A stretch of DNA of 64,000 nucleotides from Dioscorea cayenensis subsp. rotundata (taxonomy: Eukaryota; Streptophyta; Magnoliopsida; Dioscoreales; Dioscoreaceae). Below the pieces are notes generated by a model, which worked only from the letters and a program-made list of their open reading frames with translations, was not told the DNA's origin and did not search any database. Positions 34,395 through 47,966 of this stretch are shown here, in pieces. The stretch lies in contig NC_052477.1 in NCBI RefSeq assembly GCF_009730915.1, positions 2,630,611 to 2,694,610 of the forward strand, given 5' to 3'. A program made the position numbers and the translations under genes. Numbering within the stretch: the first letter of the stretch is position 1; the number at the start of each line of letters is the position of its first letter.

Positions 34395-37300
34395 GAGATA
34401 TGATTTTTCTATAAGATGTTATGATTCTAATGTATGGGGACTATTGACACTAGAAATGGATTTCTATTATTATTATTATTATTATTATTATTATGGTGAT
34501 GTGTTTTCAGTTAGTGTTTCTGTTGTCTTCTTTTAATAATGAAAGGTTAAATAAATATTGGGATGATTAAAAAGTGCTTCTTTTGGAGGTCTTAAGGTGT
34601 GCTTAGTGATAGAAAATAGACTGAAAATGACGTCTCGAATAAGTTGGTGAAAGCTGAAAACGATAATGAAGTTCATTTGTACCTTCTCTTAATAAATGGT
34701 TTTGTAAAAAATAAAAATGATAAACCCTTTGAATTTTGAATATATTTTTACTTACCATTGTAGTCAAAAAAAATTTCAGTTTTTTTTCATCAATATTAAC
34801 ATAAGAAATGTGGAAAATTAGGGTTGCACATTCAATTTTTTTTTTTTATAATAAAGATAAATAAATCATAATTTATTCAGAACCAATGGTATTGAGAACT
34901 CAAAAGAATTTTTTTTATATATAATAAGAATAATATTAGGATTGGTCCAATTGAAAAGTTGATGACCTTATCACCATGAAATTCCTTTTCCTGTTCCTGA
35001 ATATTTCTTTTATATATATGGAAAAAAACTTAACTTAGTAAACAACCTTTCTGTTCAAAAGTACTCACCTTTTCTTTCTTCCGTGTTCTTCTATTGTTGT
35101 TTTGCTCTCTCTTTTTCTCTCCATCTTTTTTTTTTTAATATAAACTAATGTATAATTTATAAACTAATTAGAAATATTATTAAATTCTCTCATATATTAA
35201 ATATATAATTTATTGATAAATTGGTAGATGGCAAAGGTTCCAATATATCCATGTTATGTGTTTTCCCACTTTTTTTTGTTTTCCATTTTTATATCTCATT
35301 TTTAATGTTTTATAGACAATTTTTTTTTCCACTCTTTTTTTGTCTTCTTATAAAACTATCATGTGATAACCATATATTTTTTCACTACAATTTAACCCTA
35401 AGTGCATACACTAAATATTATATAGCTATATATATAAGTGTTTTATATTTTATATTTATAAAGAGATGCACACATTAAAGAGAGAGAAATACATCATTCT
35501 AAACTTTTTAACATAGCTACTTTAAATGAGTATATAGCAAGAAAACTTCTCTAAGAAACTTAACCCTGATTCTAGATAAATAATGAAAGAATTTATTTAC
35601 GCAACTTAATCCTATATATATATATATATATATCATAGATGTATATATAGTAAAAAAATTTATTTGAGTAACTTAACCGTAATCCTAAATAAATAGATAG
35701 AAAGAGAAGACGAAGAGTTTATTCATGCAACTTAATCCACCATAGTGAGATAAAATAGCCAAAGAATTTTATTCATACAACTTAATAAATAATTAGTAAT
35801 AGAATTATCTTCCAAACTTTACTCTATATATATATCATATGCCTTGTCTAGTTGTGATTAAATTTTACATAAATGGACACAGAGAGAGATTCACCAAAAC
35901 TTAACCCTAGATTTATATATCCACATATATATATATATATATATTTATAAAGAAAGAGAGAGAGAGAGAGTGAGGTTGGCAAATAGTGAGAAATGATAAT
36001 GAACGGAAGGAGGACAAGAAAGTGATAAAGTGTGCAGTGGAGGAGAGCCTGGTGTGGAGGGGTCCCCCTGCTATAAACTTATGAAACAAAAACAATATAT
36101 ATCCTGCTATTATTGCCACTCTACCTCCTTTCAGTTCCACATTATCCCAACCCTACCATTTTCTTCCTTACCCTTTTTCAGCTTTTCCCCCTTCTCTGCC
36201 ACACATACAAACACACACAACCCTAATAACCAAACAAACCAAACATACATAAAACAATAAACATGCACATATATATATATATATATATACTTTTGAAAAA
36301 AATCTTATAATTGTGAGCATCTATATAAATGGCCAATCTTATAATTGAACATCTTTATATAAACATCTTATACCGTCAATAACTGCTTGGTCTATAAACA
36401 CCGAATCCCCTATATAGAATGTTCATATTCTTACCAAAAAAGTGGATTCAAATCTCAAATTTCATCAAAGTGAGGGACACGGATGAGTTTTTGTGCAAAG
36501 GGAGCTGCAAGTAGCTAAGAAAAGAAAAGAAGACGAAAAACAACTTAAAATGAGAAATTTAGAGTAGAGCAGAGGTCATCAATCCAGCGAGGCCGGTCTT
36601 GGCCTTGAGCAAAGAGGGAGAGTGACGGGTTTGAGGACACAGGTGAGTGGAAATATTAATTTCTTACTTGTGCACAATCCTGAAATGACTTGTTCCTCTA
36701 CCCTATGTATATCTATCTATACGCACCATAAAAATATACACAAGCTATTATAATGTTATATATACACACATAAACATATAAGTGTATATACACCAAGTCA
36801 TGGTAGGCACTTGATTTTGGTGGTTAGCGGCACTAATCCCAGTTTATTTGAGAAAGTAAAAGTGATGAAAGCTCACATCACATGTTGAGGAAATAAGCAT
36901 GATAGTAAAAAAGAAAAACCGGTCTCAAGTATAACCCACATAGATCTTGGTCTTCTAAATGCACGGATTATATATATATATATTAATAAACATGTCTGGG
37001 GAATATATGTAATAAGCATGAAATGAATAGTCCTAAATGTCATTAATAAAAAATCCATGCATTCATTTACCCTTTTTGAATGAAGAAGAGAGTCATTAAT
37101 TAACTCATGAGCTTTCACTTTCACTTGGTCTCTTGTCCCTATCTTGAGTACCATTCTTGGTACTGTTATGGCCATTCTCTCTGTTTATATATGATTTTTT
37201 TCCCCATGAAAAATAAAATAAAGGCAAGAAGCTTCTTCAATTGCTCCTTCTCCCTTGGCACCTTTTGCCATCAGCAAGGGCACAATTATATATGCACAAT

Positions 37301-38476
37301 CTTGGTTCACTTTCAATATTCATTCATTTATTTATTTATTTGGTTTATTTGGTTTGGCATGAACTAAAGGATGAAGTGAAACAGGGACAAAATTATTGTT
37401 GTTCTATCCCTCTCATAATTATAATATTTAACCATAAAACACCCCACTATTTTATTAGTCTAAGCTAGATTTATTTTTTCCTAGAAAACATAGAAATCAG
37501 TTTCCAAATTTTAAAGGTGGTAATTAGTAAGATACAGGTACTATAACAAGACTCCCAAAAAAAAAAAAAAAAATTATGAGCTAAAGATGCAAATGCATAT
37601 GATCATCTACCAACATTTATATTTGAAAAGTACAAATAGGTCATGTCACACGGAGGAATTATGATTTGATGTGAACTTATAACTTGTGCTCACAAAAACC
37701 TTATAACTTGTGTCCACATTTAATAAACAAAACCTACATCACACAGATTATTTCCATAAATAAATAAAACAATAGAAAACCTCAACAAACCAAGATAAGC
37801 CAGTAAAAAAAGATAATTTATATATATAAAAAACCCTAGACATTACTTCACCAACCACACTAAGCAAGGATATATGCCAGAAAAATCCTGAATCAGATGG
37901 TCCATTTGAAGATATACATAAAAAAAACCTTTTAACAAGGAAAGTTTGACCAAAAGAAAGAAACAGCATTTAGTGACCATCTAAATCAATCTCAATGAAG
38001 AGAACTCCATGAAAGGAGCAGATGCAAACCATCATGACACAAATGAAAATAAAGTTCATCAAGAGAAAAAAACTTTGAACAAGGCACTATAGCGATTGGC
38101 AAAGTCCAAACAAAATCAAACATTTTGGATATACATTCATAACTATTATTTAAAAATAAATAAAAAAATAAAAAAAATCAGTTTGACTGGTTCTACATCA
38201 TGTTATTGTTCCAAATATCTCTGGGTCCTACATTTCATATTCCCCATTCAATATTAATAAATAAATAAATATTATTGTGTTATGATCCATGAAAATTTAA
38301 TATTAAGCATGAGATATTACCAGTGTCCTAGTTTTGTTTGGAATTTTCAGCACATGTCACAACCATTCTAATCAGTCAATTTATTTTGATAAAACAAGAT
38401 TAAAAAAAAAAACTCCTTTACCACTTTTTAACACTTTTAAATTTGTTATTTTGAGTATTTTCTATTTTCCTACCAA

Positions 38477-38533
<57 letters not shown>

Positions 38534-41501
38534 CTCATAAAACATGCATGATTACATGGAAGCAAAGTTTGGTCCCTAAGTTGACGCATAAAGAATGTCA
38601 AAGGACAGCGCATGATTAAAGATAATTAAAAATTATAAGTTAGTCAACTAAAATAACTAAAGGCCCACCCTATAGAGCTTGCTATCCATTATTAAGATTA
38701 TCTTGGAATTTATTATTTTATATATACATTGTTATGGAGAAACACTTATTAGGGTTTTGATTTTGCTTTCTTTAGTCTCAAACGCACCATTGAATCTTGC
38801 TTTTTAACCACTGGATAATGATAATTATATAACTAAATGGCCTCCACTTCCCAAAGGAGCGCATCAAATGATTAAGCTTTTCAACTAAACTATTAAAGGG
38901 TTTCCTTTACATAACATATACATTCCTAGGAAACATGAAAAATATAAAAAAAACTATAGGTTTTTATAAAAATAACAAGAAAAAATAAACCTTAAAATTG
39001 TGTCTGAATTTAACAAGTACATATATGTATATGCAAAAGACCTTAATAAAAAGACAGTTGTAGCTAATTACAAACATGTTTTTTATAAAATAAATATTAC
39101 CATGCATACAAATTTATCAACATTTTTAATTGCTTACATACATTTTGGACGTAAAGTCAAAATTAAAAAAAATTTAAGTACATACTTATTGACTTGATTT
39201 TTTTATGAAACTTTTAGCTAACTACTTATCTCATCATCAAAGGGAGGATATATAAACAAGTAAGAATGACTTAAGTGGTACATAAAAAAAAAATAGTCTT
39301 ACAAAAGTAATTGTGGGGGCATATTAAGGGGAAAAGGACCTATTAAAAGTGGGAAAGAAGTGGGTCTATAATCATGGGGAGCTCTAATCCTAGGCCAATA
39401 TTTTATACCATGATCCATCTGAATGATTCCACACATCTCTCTCCCTCATTCTCAAATCAAAGTGCAATTCATTTGATTGGTGCAGAAAATAATGAGGTTG
39501 GTGGAGCATGCGGTCTCCACAAACAGCAGTAAAAGAAGAACAAGATGAAAGGCTAAAGAATGCCAATGTACATTTGCTAAGGATATCCTTAGACTAATGT
39601 TTTTGTTTCTTTCTTTGAGGTCTCTTACTTGGTCCATGGCTCTATACTACTAGCAACCATAGTTCCTCCCATTGTCACAAAGTGTCATGTCAAATGAGCA
39701 TCAACTACTCCTTATCTTTTCCAAAGCTCAAAACAACTAGAGGTTGAAATTGGTCCTCACACCTACTGAAAAGATGAGAGCTTGCATGACATCCGAGGAG
39801 TAGATGGATAGATAGACACTTGTGTACTATTTCTACCACCTCTTACATAGAGCAATGAAACATAGCTACATCCTAGATTACTAGTTTATCCGTTCAAACC
39901 CAAAAGCTTGATCTAGGGTGCATCAAAAGTGAAGGAATTCCAATAGAGTAATAGGATTGGAGGAATCCCAACAGAGTAATATGATTGGAAAGAAAAGGAG
40001 GAAAAAAAAAAGAAGATTTGACCTTATGGGACAATAATAGGTAAATGGCTTTTTCAAGCCATCAAGATTGACATTTGCTTGTCTGGAACTACCATGTTGA
40101 TTTTAATTTTAGTTGTTGTAATTTATTTTATTTACTTGTCAACTTAGCTAAAAGCCTCTCTAACCTGAACCCAAACTTCTAAATCTGAATTTTTCATTGA
40201 CGGGTTTAGATTTAGTATGTCACAAAGCATAGCAGCTGTCCACTTTCTGTAAATGTGAACCCTTTGAGATGTCTAACACTACCACCAGCAAACTACTTTG
40301 GCCATTTTCCACAGCTGAGGCAGGTCTGACTCACTCCCCACTCTTTGAATACAAACACGGAGGGTTTTTCCATTTAAGGCAACGCAATACAGGTTTAAAA
40401 CTCCAAAACCATAAACAAGCAACGTGCACTGTTCTATACTCTGACTAGTCCTTAATCATTTAATAATCTCTTTGCCGTATCCTTTATTATGCTTCAACAG
40501 TTCAACCCTCATATGTAAGCAAGACATATAGCTTTAATTGAACATATCAGTTTGCAAAGTTCAGAAGAAAAGGATGCTTTAAGGCCATGTAAATGGCAAC
40601 AACTGAAAGCTACAAGGAATGATAAAGAGCTGTATAGCACGCCAAGAGTTTGGTCCACATAGAACAACAGGAAATCCGTATCAGTCTCTTGTGGTGCACG
40701 TGAACCAATCACAAGGCCAAACTATCCTATCATTCCTCACGGAACCAACAAATAATACAAGTGATCCACTAAGTGATTGACTGATGTTTCATTTGCTATA
40801 CTAATTGTTTGACCAGTATGAAAATGGTTTGGAGATGAAGTCATTGTATAGAGTTATTGAAAGTAAAAGAGTCCCACAAGACATGAAACAGGAAAGAAGA
40901 GTTTGGCAAGGAGGTTAGAATGTAATGGAGAAGAAAGAGGACCTTAACGGTAGATAAGCTCTGTTTGAAATCCTGGAGAAGCAGTTGAAAATTTGTTCTT
41001 CGATGCGTGGTCCATCATGCTACTGAGCCTTGAAGTGGCACATGCAGGTTCGAAGGATTCAAAAGAGCCTCTGCAAAGGCTTTGAATTCAATTATTGGTC
41101 CACACGTTACTGTTCATTGACGAATGAAGAGAAGATTTAGTTTCATATAAAACATTCTAGAGATTCTAACATATGGTAAACAGATAAATAGACAAACAAC
41201 AGTTCTTGTGATTTCGACAGTGATTTTGACAGGATCATGAGTTTGAATGGAATGCAGAGTTGTCTCCATATCCAAAAGACTGTAGTTTACAAGCTCTGAT
41301 ATTGTTAGTCAAAGAAGAAAGAAAATATCTTGATCAGAATGTATGGTCCATACTTGCAATCAATTCCTGACTTCAATAGTAAATCGGACATTTTCACAAT
41401 AAAATTTACAAAAGAAAAATCGATAATTTCATTATGAAGTATTGAAGAGGCATTAGCATGTACGCAACAGGATGCTGACCATGTGCAGGTGTAGGAGAAA
41501 A
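34395..41501. other. 7.1-kb AT-rich gene-free region with microsatellites
   Basis: No ORF with coding character and no LTR ends found. Simple repeats include (ATT)n 34466-34494 in the presumed MATE 3' UTR, (TA)n near 35613-35631, 35924-35943 and 36268-36289, (GA)n near 35953-35970, and (AAT)n 38477-38532. A search by eye for common conserved plant microRNA sequences found none. The part adjoining 41502 is the 3' flank of DBR1. Confidence 0.5.
38477..38532. repeat. (AAT)n microsatellite
   Basis: About 18 AAT units, equal in length and phase to the array at 5560-5613. No flanking similarity was noticed between the two. Confidence 0.9.
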
Positions 41502-44500
41502 CTAAGCATCTTCATTGGTTGTGAGCTCCTCCATGTCATCCATGTAATCCACATCATCCAGGTCAATGGACTCATCATTGATGTAAGAAGAATGAAGATG
41601 GGCATCTGGTAATTTCACAAGACAAATTGAGCAGAATGGGTAAGAATGATGGAAAATTTGAGCAAATATTTGAATCAGTAAAAAAATACTTGCTAAAGAA
41701 AGGTGCTATGCAATTAACCATGTAGGATACATTAGAGATTAAGCTATACAAGTTTAGTGAGTTATAACCTTATGACAAGGAAAAAGTACAACAGATTTCT
41801 CACAAATATTCCAGGGGTGCATAGAAAGAATTAAAGTATTCTGTATCAATCAATACATTCCATTTATTATTAAAATGGGGCCAAGGAAAACTGCTTGTCA
41901 AGAGATAACCCAAATAAAAAAGGCCCAATATCGAGTAAAGGAAAGAAATACAAAGCAAAATGTGAAAGATTTAATCAAGGCAGCATCTCAATGGGTTTCT
42001 GATGTTACATGTGGGCATATGCCATTAATAAAAATAAGTAGAAGACCAAATGTTAGCAAGGAAATTCAACATCTCAAAGATCATATGCCAAAGATAAATG
42101 GTAACATGATGACCACGAAATTCATCCCAATCAAAGTAACAAACAACCCTTCACCAAGTTATCGAAAGTAAAATCTTGTATAATTTGCAAAACAATTTCT
42201 GAACCTTAAGAACATTAATGGATCTTCAACGCAAATCCCGACCCAGATCTATAATTGAGTAGAAGATAATGATAGCAAGTTGAGTACAAGGTCATCACCA
42301 TGCTTGGTTACTTCTAAGCACAAACACCAAGCTTTCATAAGTTCAACTACGGCCTTCTGATTTTCATATTAAAACTGACTATTGACGTTGTTAATTGTCT
42401 TTAGATGCGGAATAGAAATCACTGGATTACTGCATAAAAACATCACCTTACCACTTATGATTTGAAGAATATCCCACAATAATCACAGAGAGCCTTAACT
42501 TGGCAGTAAGATAGTATGGCTTTAAATGATGTTCATTTGAGGGTTGGCAGAACCCAAACTTCCACTTGCCAGAGTTGGGAGTTGTCCTATTTGTAATGAG
42601 TCATAAAGACCCACGTCTAGGGATGTTATATACATAACAAGGGTAACTAAAGGGACCAAATAGTACAACTACATTGAGTTCACCTGCAGAATGTAATGAA
42701 CTTTCCACTGATGTATTGGACTGGGCTACAGCATCCAGAAGATAAGGGAGTTCCAGCAACTGCAGGAAAGCCTCTGTTTGAGGATTCCGGCAATGACCTG
42801 AACAAAATTTAAAAACAACGTTGCCTTCAAAGAGAAAAAGGAGAGTGCAAAAGGAGTATTAACAAATATAATTCAAAAGCTAAAAATAAACAAATACTAG
42901 CAATTGCTAGCATATCACAAGCTAAAGTGCCAAATGTATCATTACAGGAGGAATAAATTTAGAAAACCTGGCATATGGTTCATGTTGACTAATGTAAATT
43001 TCGTAAGTAATAGGGAAATAAAGCCATTATAATTGCCACCTATAGTCATTCGTGAGAACCTTGTTAGTTGTAATTGGATACATTATTTGTTACGTATAAT
43101 ATAATGTAGTGAAAGTTTTGCCATAAGCATCACATTAAACAGAGAAGGACTACCAATTTAGTTTAAATGACATTCTAGGAGTCAAACTTTCAACTTCTCT
43201 ACAAAATTTGGTTTATTGATAAATGATTTCAAATTTCAGTTTCTATCTACCAGTTCCGAAATCATTTATTCTTGATAATCCTCTGAACCACTTCATTGAT
43301 ACAAAATAAACAATCTATACTATGAAGCTAATTCATGATGATGTGAAAGTGCTTCTATATTTGAGCAAAACTTCATCCATGTTATTTGAAAATAGGTTGA
43401 ATTAAATGTATGGTCTTCGAACCAAACCACAGGGAAACAAGTAGTTACCTAACACGTTGGAGCATTTTGCCATCATCAATGTATTTATCTCTTTATAAAA
43501 TAAAATAAAAAATGCTTAGCCTATTTAAATATTTTAAACACTTCTCTTGTTGTTAAGCAGAGTAAGAACACAATGCTTATCAATAAATGACCCTATGAAA
43601 AATAAGATAAAATACAATTTGAAGATAGTCATCCATATTTTTCATAAAATATTTGTTGGAACTTTGGAGAATCGATCTTGAGATCTTGACATTGGAGCAT
43701 CAAAGAATGAAAAGTGATTTGACAAACATATCCAATTTCACTTTTGTTGGCACATCATGGCCTAGGTTTCTTAATTTTGCAACCCAACAAAATCAAACAG
43801 AACAGCTTTGACCACCAGCAGAAATATAAAGCTCTTATGACTTCAATTTTTTACTTTCATAAAAAAATAAAGGAAAAAGTGGAGTTCACCAACAAGCGGA
43901 AAATAACAACTAGAAAATAAGTGAGGAACTAAAGAATTAAGTCCCATGTCTCCAAGAGGCATGACAAAGTTGGAATATAAATGAAATTATTCCCTATGAA
44001 GACGAATAAACAAAGTAAAACTAAAAAGAACAATAATAATTAATAAACATGTTTAAAGCAAATAAAGTAAATTATCCTTTTCCTGGTAAAGATTTTTCAG
44101 AAGTTTTCAATAAGAAAATAATCATGTTATTACATTAGCAACATTACCATCAAGTGTAGTACTGGGATGTGGCTGATCTGGATCATAGGATGGGACTGTC
44201 CGAACAAACTCAAACGGTTTGGGCCCTCTTGCACTCAATTTATTCCGAACCCATTGTTGATGAGCCTGTTTGCCAAGCTGTTCAGCTCTGAGATCAAGAA
44301 TAAGTCCTCTTAATATAAGCAAAAATCTATTGGTTGGATCTGATGTGGGAGATTTCATGATGTAATAATATCATGCACCTACACAAATCTTGCAGATCTT
44401 CGAGTCACGGGGAAAGAACTATTAAACATTCTTGTTATGGTGAGCCACTCTTCATCAAAGTGAATCTCAAAAGGGCCTGGTTCAGATTCAATTTCAACAA

Positions 44501-46822
44501 TCTGAAGATTGAATCAGATTGCATCATGTTTAGCTTACCAGATACCACTTAGATCAATGCATTAGAAATGAAAACAATAAAAGCATGATATACCTGCAAA
44601 AATTTACGCCTTGGAAGACACTTATCAAGCGCAAGGAACTTTGTGACAGGTCCATCCTCCCCATGCTGGATAATTGCAGGAAATTTACAGTGAAGATGAG
44701 CAGAAAACCAATATGGCGGTTTAAGTTTTGCCAGCAACTCAGCAGCTGGCCTGCTACCCAGAGACCTTTTCTCAACCTAAGGAAAGATTACATATTTTGA
44801 CAGTAGAATAAAAGGGTGCAATCAGAGAAAGATTTTAAGTATCAATCTGTAAAATGATGAAGAAAATAAAAGAACATTGGATTGAGGGACATCTTCATCC
44901 CAACACTGAGTGACCAAAAAATTCAGAGAGCAAAGTTTGCATATGCCAAAAGGCAGGCAGACCTTGTTCTGAAAACCATCAGATTATTTAAAGAAGCAAT
45001 TCTGGAGAGACAAAGACACAAAGCAAGAGTGAAAATGAGTCAACTCGGTTAAAAAAAAAGTATATTATCCCACCATTCCCCCTCCTAGTAAAGGGAAAAA
45101 AAATCCCTCATTCCAACTAAGATCATTAGTAAAGATTACATAAGGAAAAGTGCCAAATTAACAAAATAAACTTCTGTTTATGTTTTGATTATTATGAAGT
45201 ACAACAAGCTATATCGGTTTTGTCCATCTTTGTATCAACAAGTCTTGATGGTAAAGTGGTAAAGGGCCCACTTATAGAATGCAATACCTAAGGAAAATTG
45301 CCAAGCCAGAGAACATCAAACTTTGCCATAATAAGAGCTCATTTTCTTTTAGTATGGTATCCTAGAAAATCAATAGATATTAAATCATGGTTTATTCAAA
45401 ACTACAATAGGCTCAGTGACACTTTCTACAGCCTTTTGTGTTTCAATAAAGCAAATAAATCATATAGGTTCCTATTATTACATAAGTGAGGAGAAGAATT
45501 CTACTACAGAAGGATGAAAACACAAATAGTTCTGACAAAACAATAGACATAGTAACTTCACTGCATCTAAAACCTCATTTAAAAAATGATGACGCATCCA
45601 AAGACCTATGAGAAAAATATCTGTCAACCCATAGTAGGATTACCTCTTCTTTAAAGAATGGTTTCTCCCTCAAAAGCTTCTGCCAATTTCCATACTCAGT
45701 GATTCCAAGGGGCCAATCATGAGAGATGAAAATATCAATTGGCTCCTCAATTTGCATAAGCTTAAGTACATCATACTCCCGCACATGATATATAGATCGA
45801 ATATCACTCTCATTATAGGGAGGTCTCTCAAAATGTCCTATCAAAGGAGAACATATAACACATTTAATAGTTGATACACAAAAGTTAACTCTAGTCAAAG
45901 AGGAACAAATCAATATGCATCCAAAGTCAAATGTAAAACCGTTACATGTAAGAAAATCTATGAGCTAAAATGTTCTTATTTCATTTAGTAAAGTAATACT
46001 GAGAAAGGAAACATCATTACATGAAACTCAATCTATTATAAAAGAAAACTGAATTGCATAAAGATTGCAACCAGTCCTTATCAAACAAAAATAGCATCAA
46101 CTTGCCTAGAGAATAATGGTTTTGCTTAAAAATCCCCGACAATCCCCCAATTCGAATGTTACCAAACTTGACCACTCCAGCAAAGCCCAAAAAATATATA
46201 TTTGGCGCTGCCCATCCTCCATAATATCTTGCAAATACACAGCAAAGAGAAAAATAGCACTAAATTACTCTAACTAACAAACAATATATATTATCACAAA
46301 AACTCATCAAAGCCATAAATAAATGTTTTTATTCTTATAAATAGGTTGCAGTAAGCAACTCACAACTCCCACAAGTAATTCGACGCTTCATGATTCCCAC
46401 CAATAAAAATGGTCGGATAAGGGGCTACTGCTTGCCCTGAGTAGTACTTCCAGAACGAATTCATACTCCGATACTTCGGTTTCACATTCAAACTTTCTAA
46501 ATCATTCAAATTCCTAACAGCCTGATCAAAAAGTACCCATTAGGTTCAAAGACCACAAAGAAGAGAATGCACTGCCAATCCCAATGCCTGCAAAGAGAAA
46601 TACTACCTGGAAATCGCCGCAACAGAGAAGGAGGTCGATCTTGGTCTTCTCCTCCTCTTCCAAGCGTTTGAGAGTGGCGTATACTTTGTCAAGATCTCCA
46701 TGCATGCATCCCTCGATGGCTATCTGATCAAAATCGATGAATCGCAGAGAATTGGAGAAATCATCAAAGAATTCCGTCTATGAAACTGGAAATCGAAAGA
46801 GAGGATAAAGATTCACCTTCAT
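41502..46822 (-). CDS. DBR1: RNA lariat debranching enzyme
   Basis: This nuclear metallophosphoesterase hydrolyses the 2'-5' branch of intron lariats after splicing. Ten coding exons on the minus strand: 46817-46822, 46607-46723, 46364-46521, 46106-46227, 45644-45837, 44594-44776, 44383-44501, 44148-44287, 42684-42797 and 41502-41605. Phases close to 418 aa, the length I recall for the Arabidopsis enzyme. Metal-site motifs are all present: EGCMHGDLD (Cys8, His10), CCGDFQ (Asp39), GGNHE (Asn84-His85), SHDWP (His174) and SAHLH (His226, His228). The C-terminal part has [21 protein letters not shown] and an acidic tail [14 protein letters not shown]. The first exon codes only Met-Lys. Intron 4 has a GC donor (AG/GCAAGT). 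The gene is head-to-head with L-GalDH. Confidence 0.96.
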
Positions 46823-47966
46823 GCCGTCTTGATCGCGGAGCTCGAGGAGGAGAGGAATGGAGAAACCCTAATTTTGGGAATTGGGGATTGGGAGAAGAGG
46901 AGGAATGGCGCGAGCGAGAGGTTTTGGGGGACGAGGGATCTCGTGTTTGAATGGTAGCAGCGAAGGGGAAGCAGCGAATGGATCACAACCGTTGATATTG
47001 CCTTGGGATTGATATTAAATTTTTTTTAATTTTTTATTACTTAAAATATTAAATTTTAATTTTAAAATTAGTTCATTTATTTTAAAATTAATTAATTAAT
47101 TGGAAGGAAAATCTAGTTCACTCTCAAATTTTCATATATCCGAAAAAACTTTCATTTCTCAAAACTCCTAATTATTTTTTTTAAATTTTAATAATTATAT
47201 ATACAATAAAAAAATTTTGAAAAGATGAATGAACCACAATCATCAAAAAAAAAATTAAACAAATAAAAGAAAAAAAGAAAACCATTCACATTCCACTAGG
47301 AGTGGAAAATGATAAACAAAATAATGATAGAACTAAATAAAATATAACAAAAATAATTAAAAAAAATATATAACGAAAATAATTAAAATAATAATAATAA
47401 AATAACAACGAGAAACACAACATCAGAACTATTAGAAAAATAAATAAAACCCAAATTCTATTGAAAAAAAACCAGCTTCGTATTCTGATGGCTTATATTT
47501 AAGTTATAACAGTTAAAAATTGGCAATTGTAGTTGAAGCCTTGGAGCTTTTTTTTTTATACCTTTGAAGCTGCTGAAATCCATGAAAAAGAAAAATTAGC
47601 ATGATATAATTATTAATAAAAATAATATAATTTAAAATTTAAAAAAAAAAATAAATCCGTATTAATTAAGGGAAGTTTGTCCCGGTCCTGCCACGTCAGC
47701 AGCAAGGTAAACATGACTACAGTACAGAGTTCATTGCATCCGAATCCAAAACCTCGTACATCCTAATAGCACCGTTTGTAACTCCTCGAGATCAGAAACC
47801 AAAATCCACGTGTCAAACATCGGTTCGAATAGACAAAACTCCCAGCATCTACAGCCACCGCACTAATCACTACAAAACACGAATCTGAATGCACGCTCTC
47901 GTCCGTACTCTTCCCTTTCCCCTCTCCAAAAACCCCAACCCTCGGAACCAAATCGCAAGGTCGTTA
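46823..47966. promoter_or_regulatory. Divergent promoter region between DBR1 and L-GalDH
   Basis: A telo-box AAACCCTA (plus strand, 46863-46870) lies about 41 nt upstream of the DBR1 ATG, in its leader. On the L-GalDH side CACGTG (47807-47812, within CCACGTGTCA, ABRE/G-box-like) lies about 155 nt before the start codon used here. CCACGTCA is at about 47691. The centre (47000-47660) is AT-rich without recognisable elements. Confidence 0.55.

Noticed and set aside
34395..41501. Possible conserved microRNA gene in the gene-free region
   Set aside because: Reading for common conserved plant microRNA sequences (miR156, 160, 164, 166, 167, 169, 171, 172, 319, 390, 395, 396, 399, 408) found no match; hairpins noted are simple AT repeats.
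41875..42171. 98-codon plus-strand ORF
   Set aside because: It lies inside and opposite to DBR1 intron 9, with ordinary AT-rich composition and no recognisable motif.
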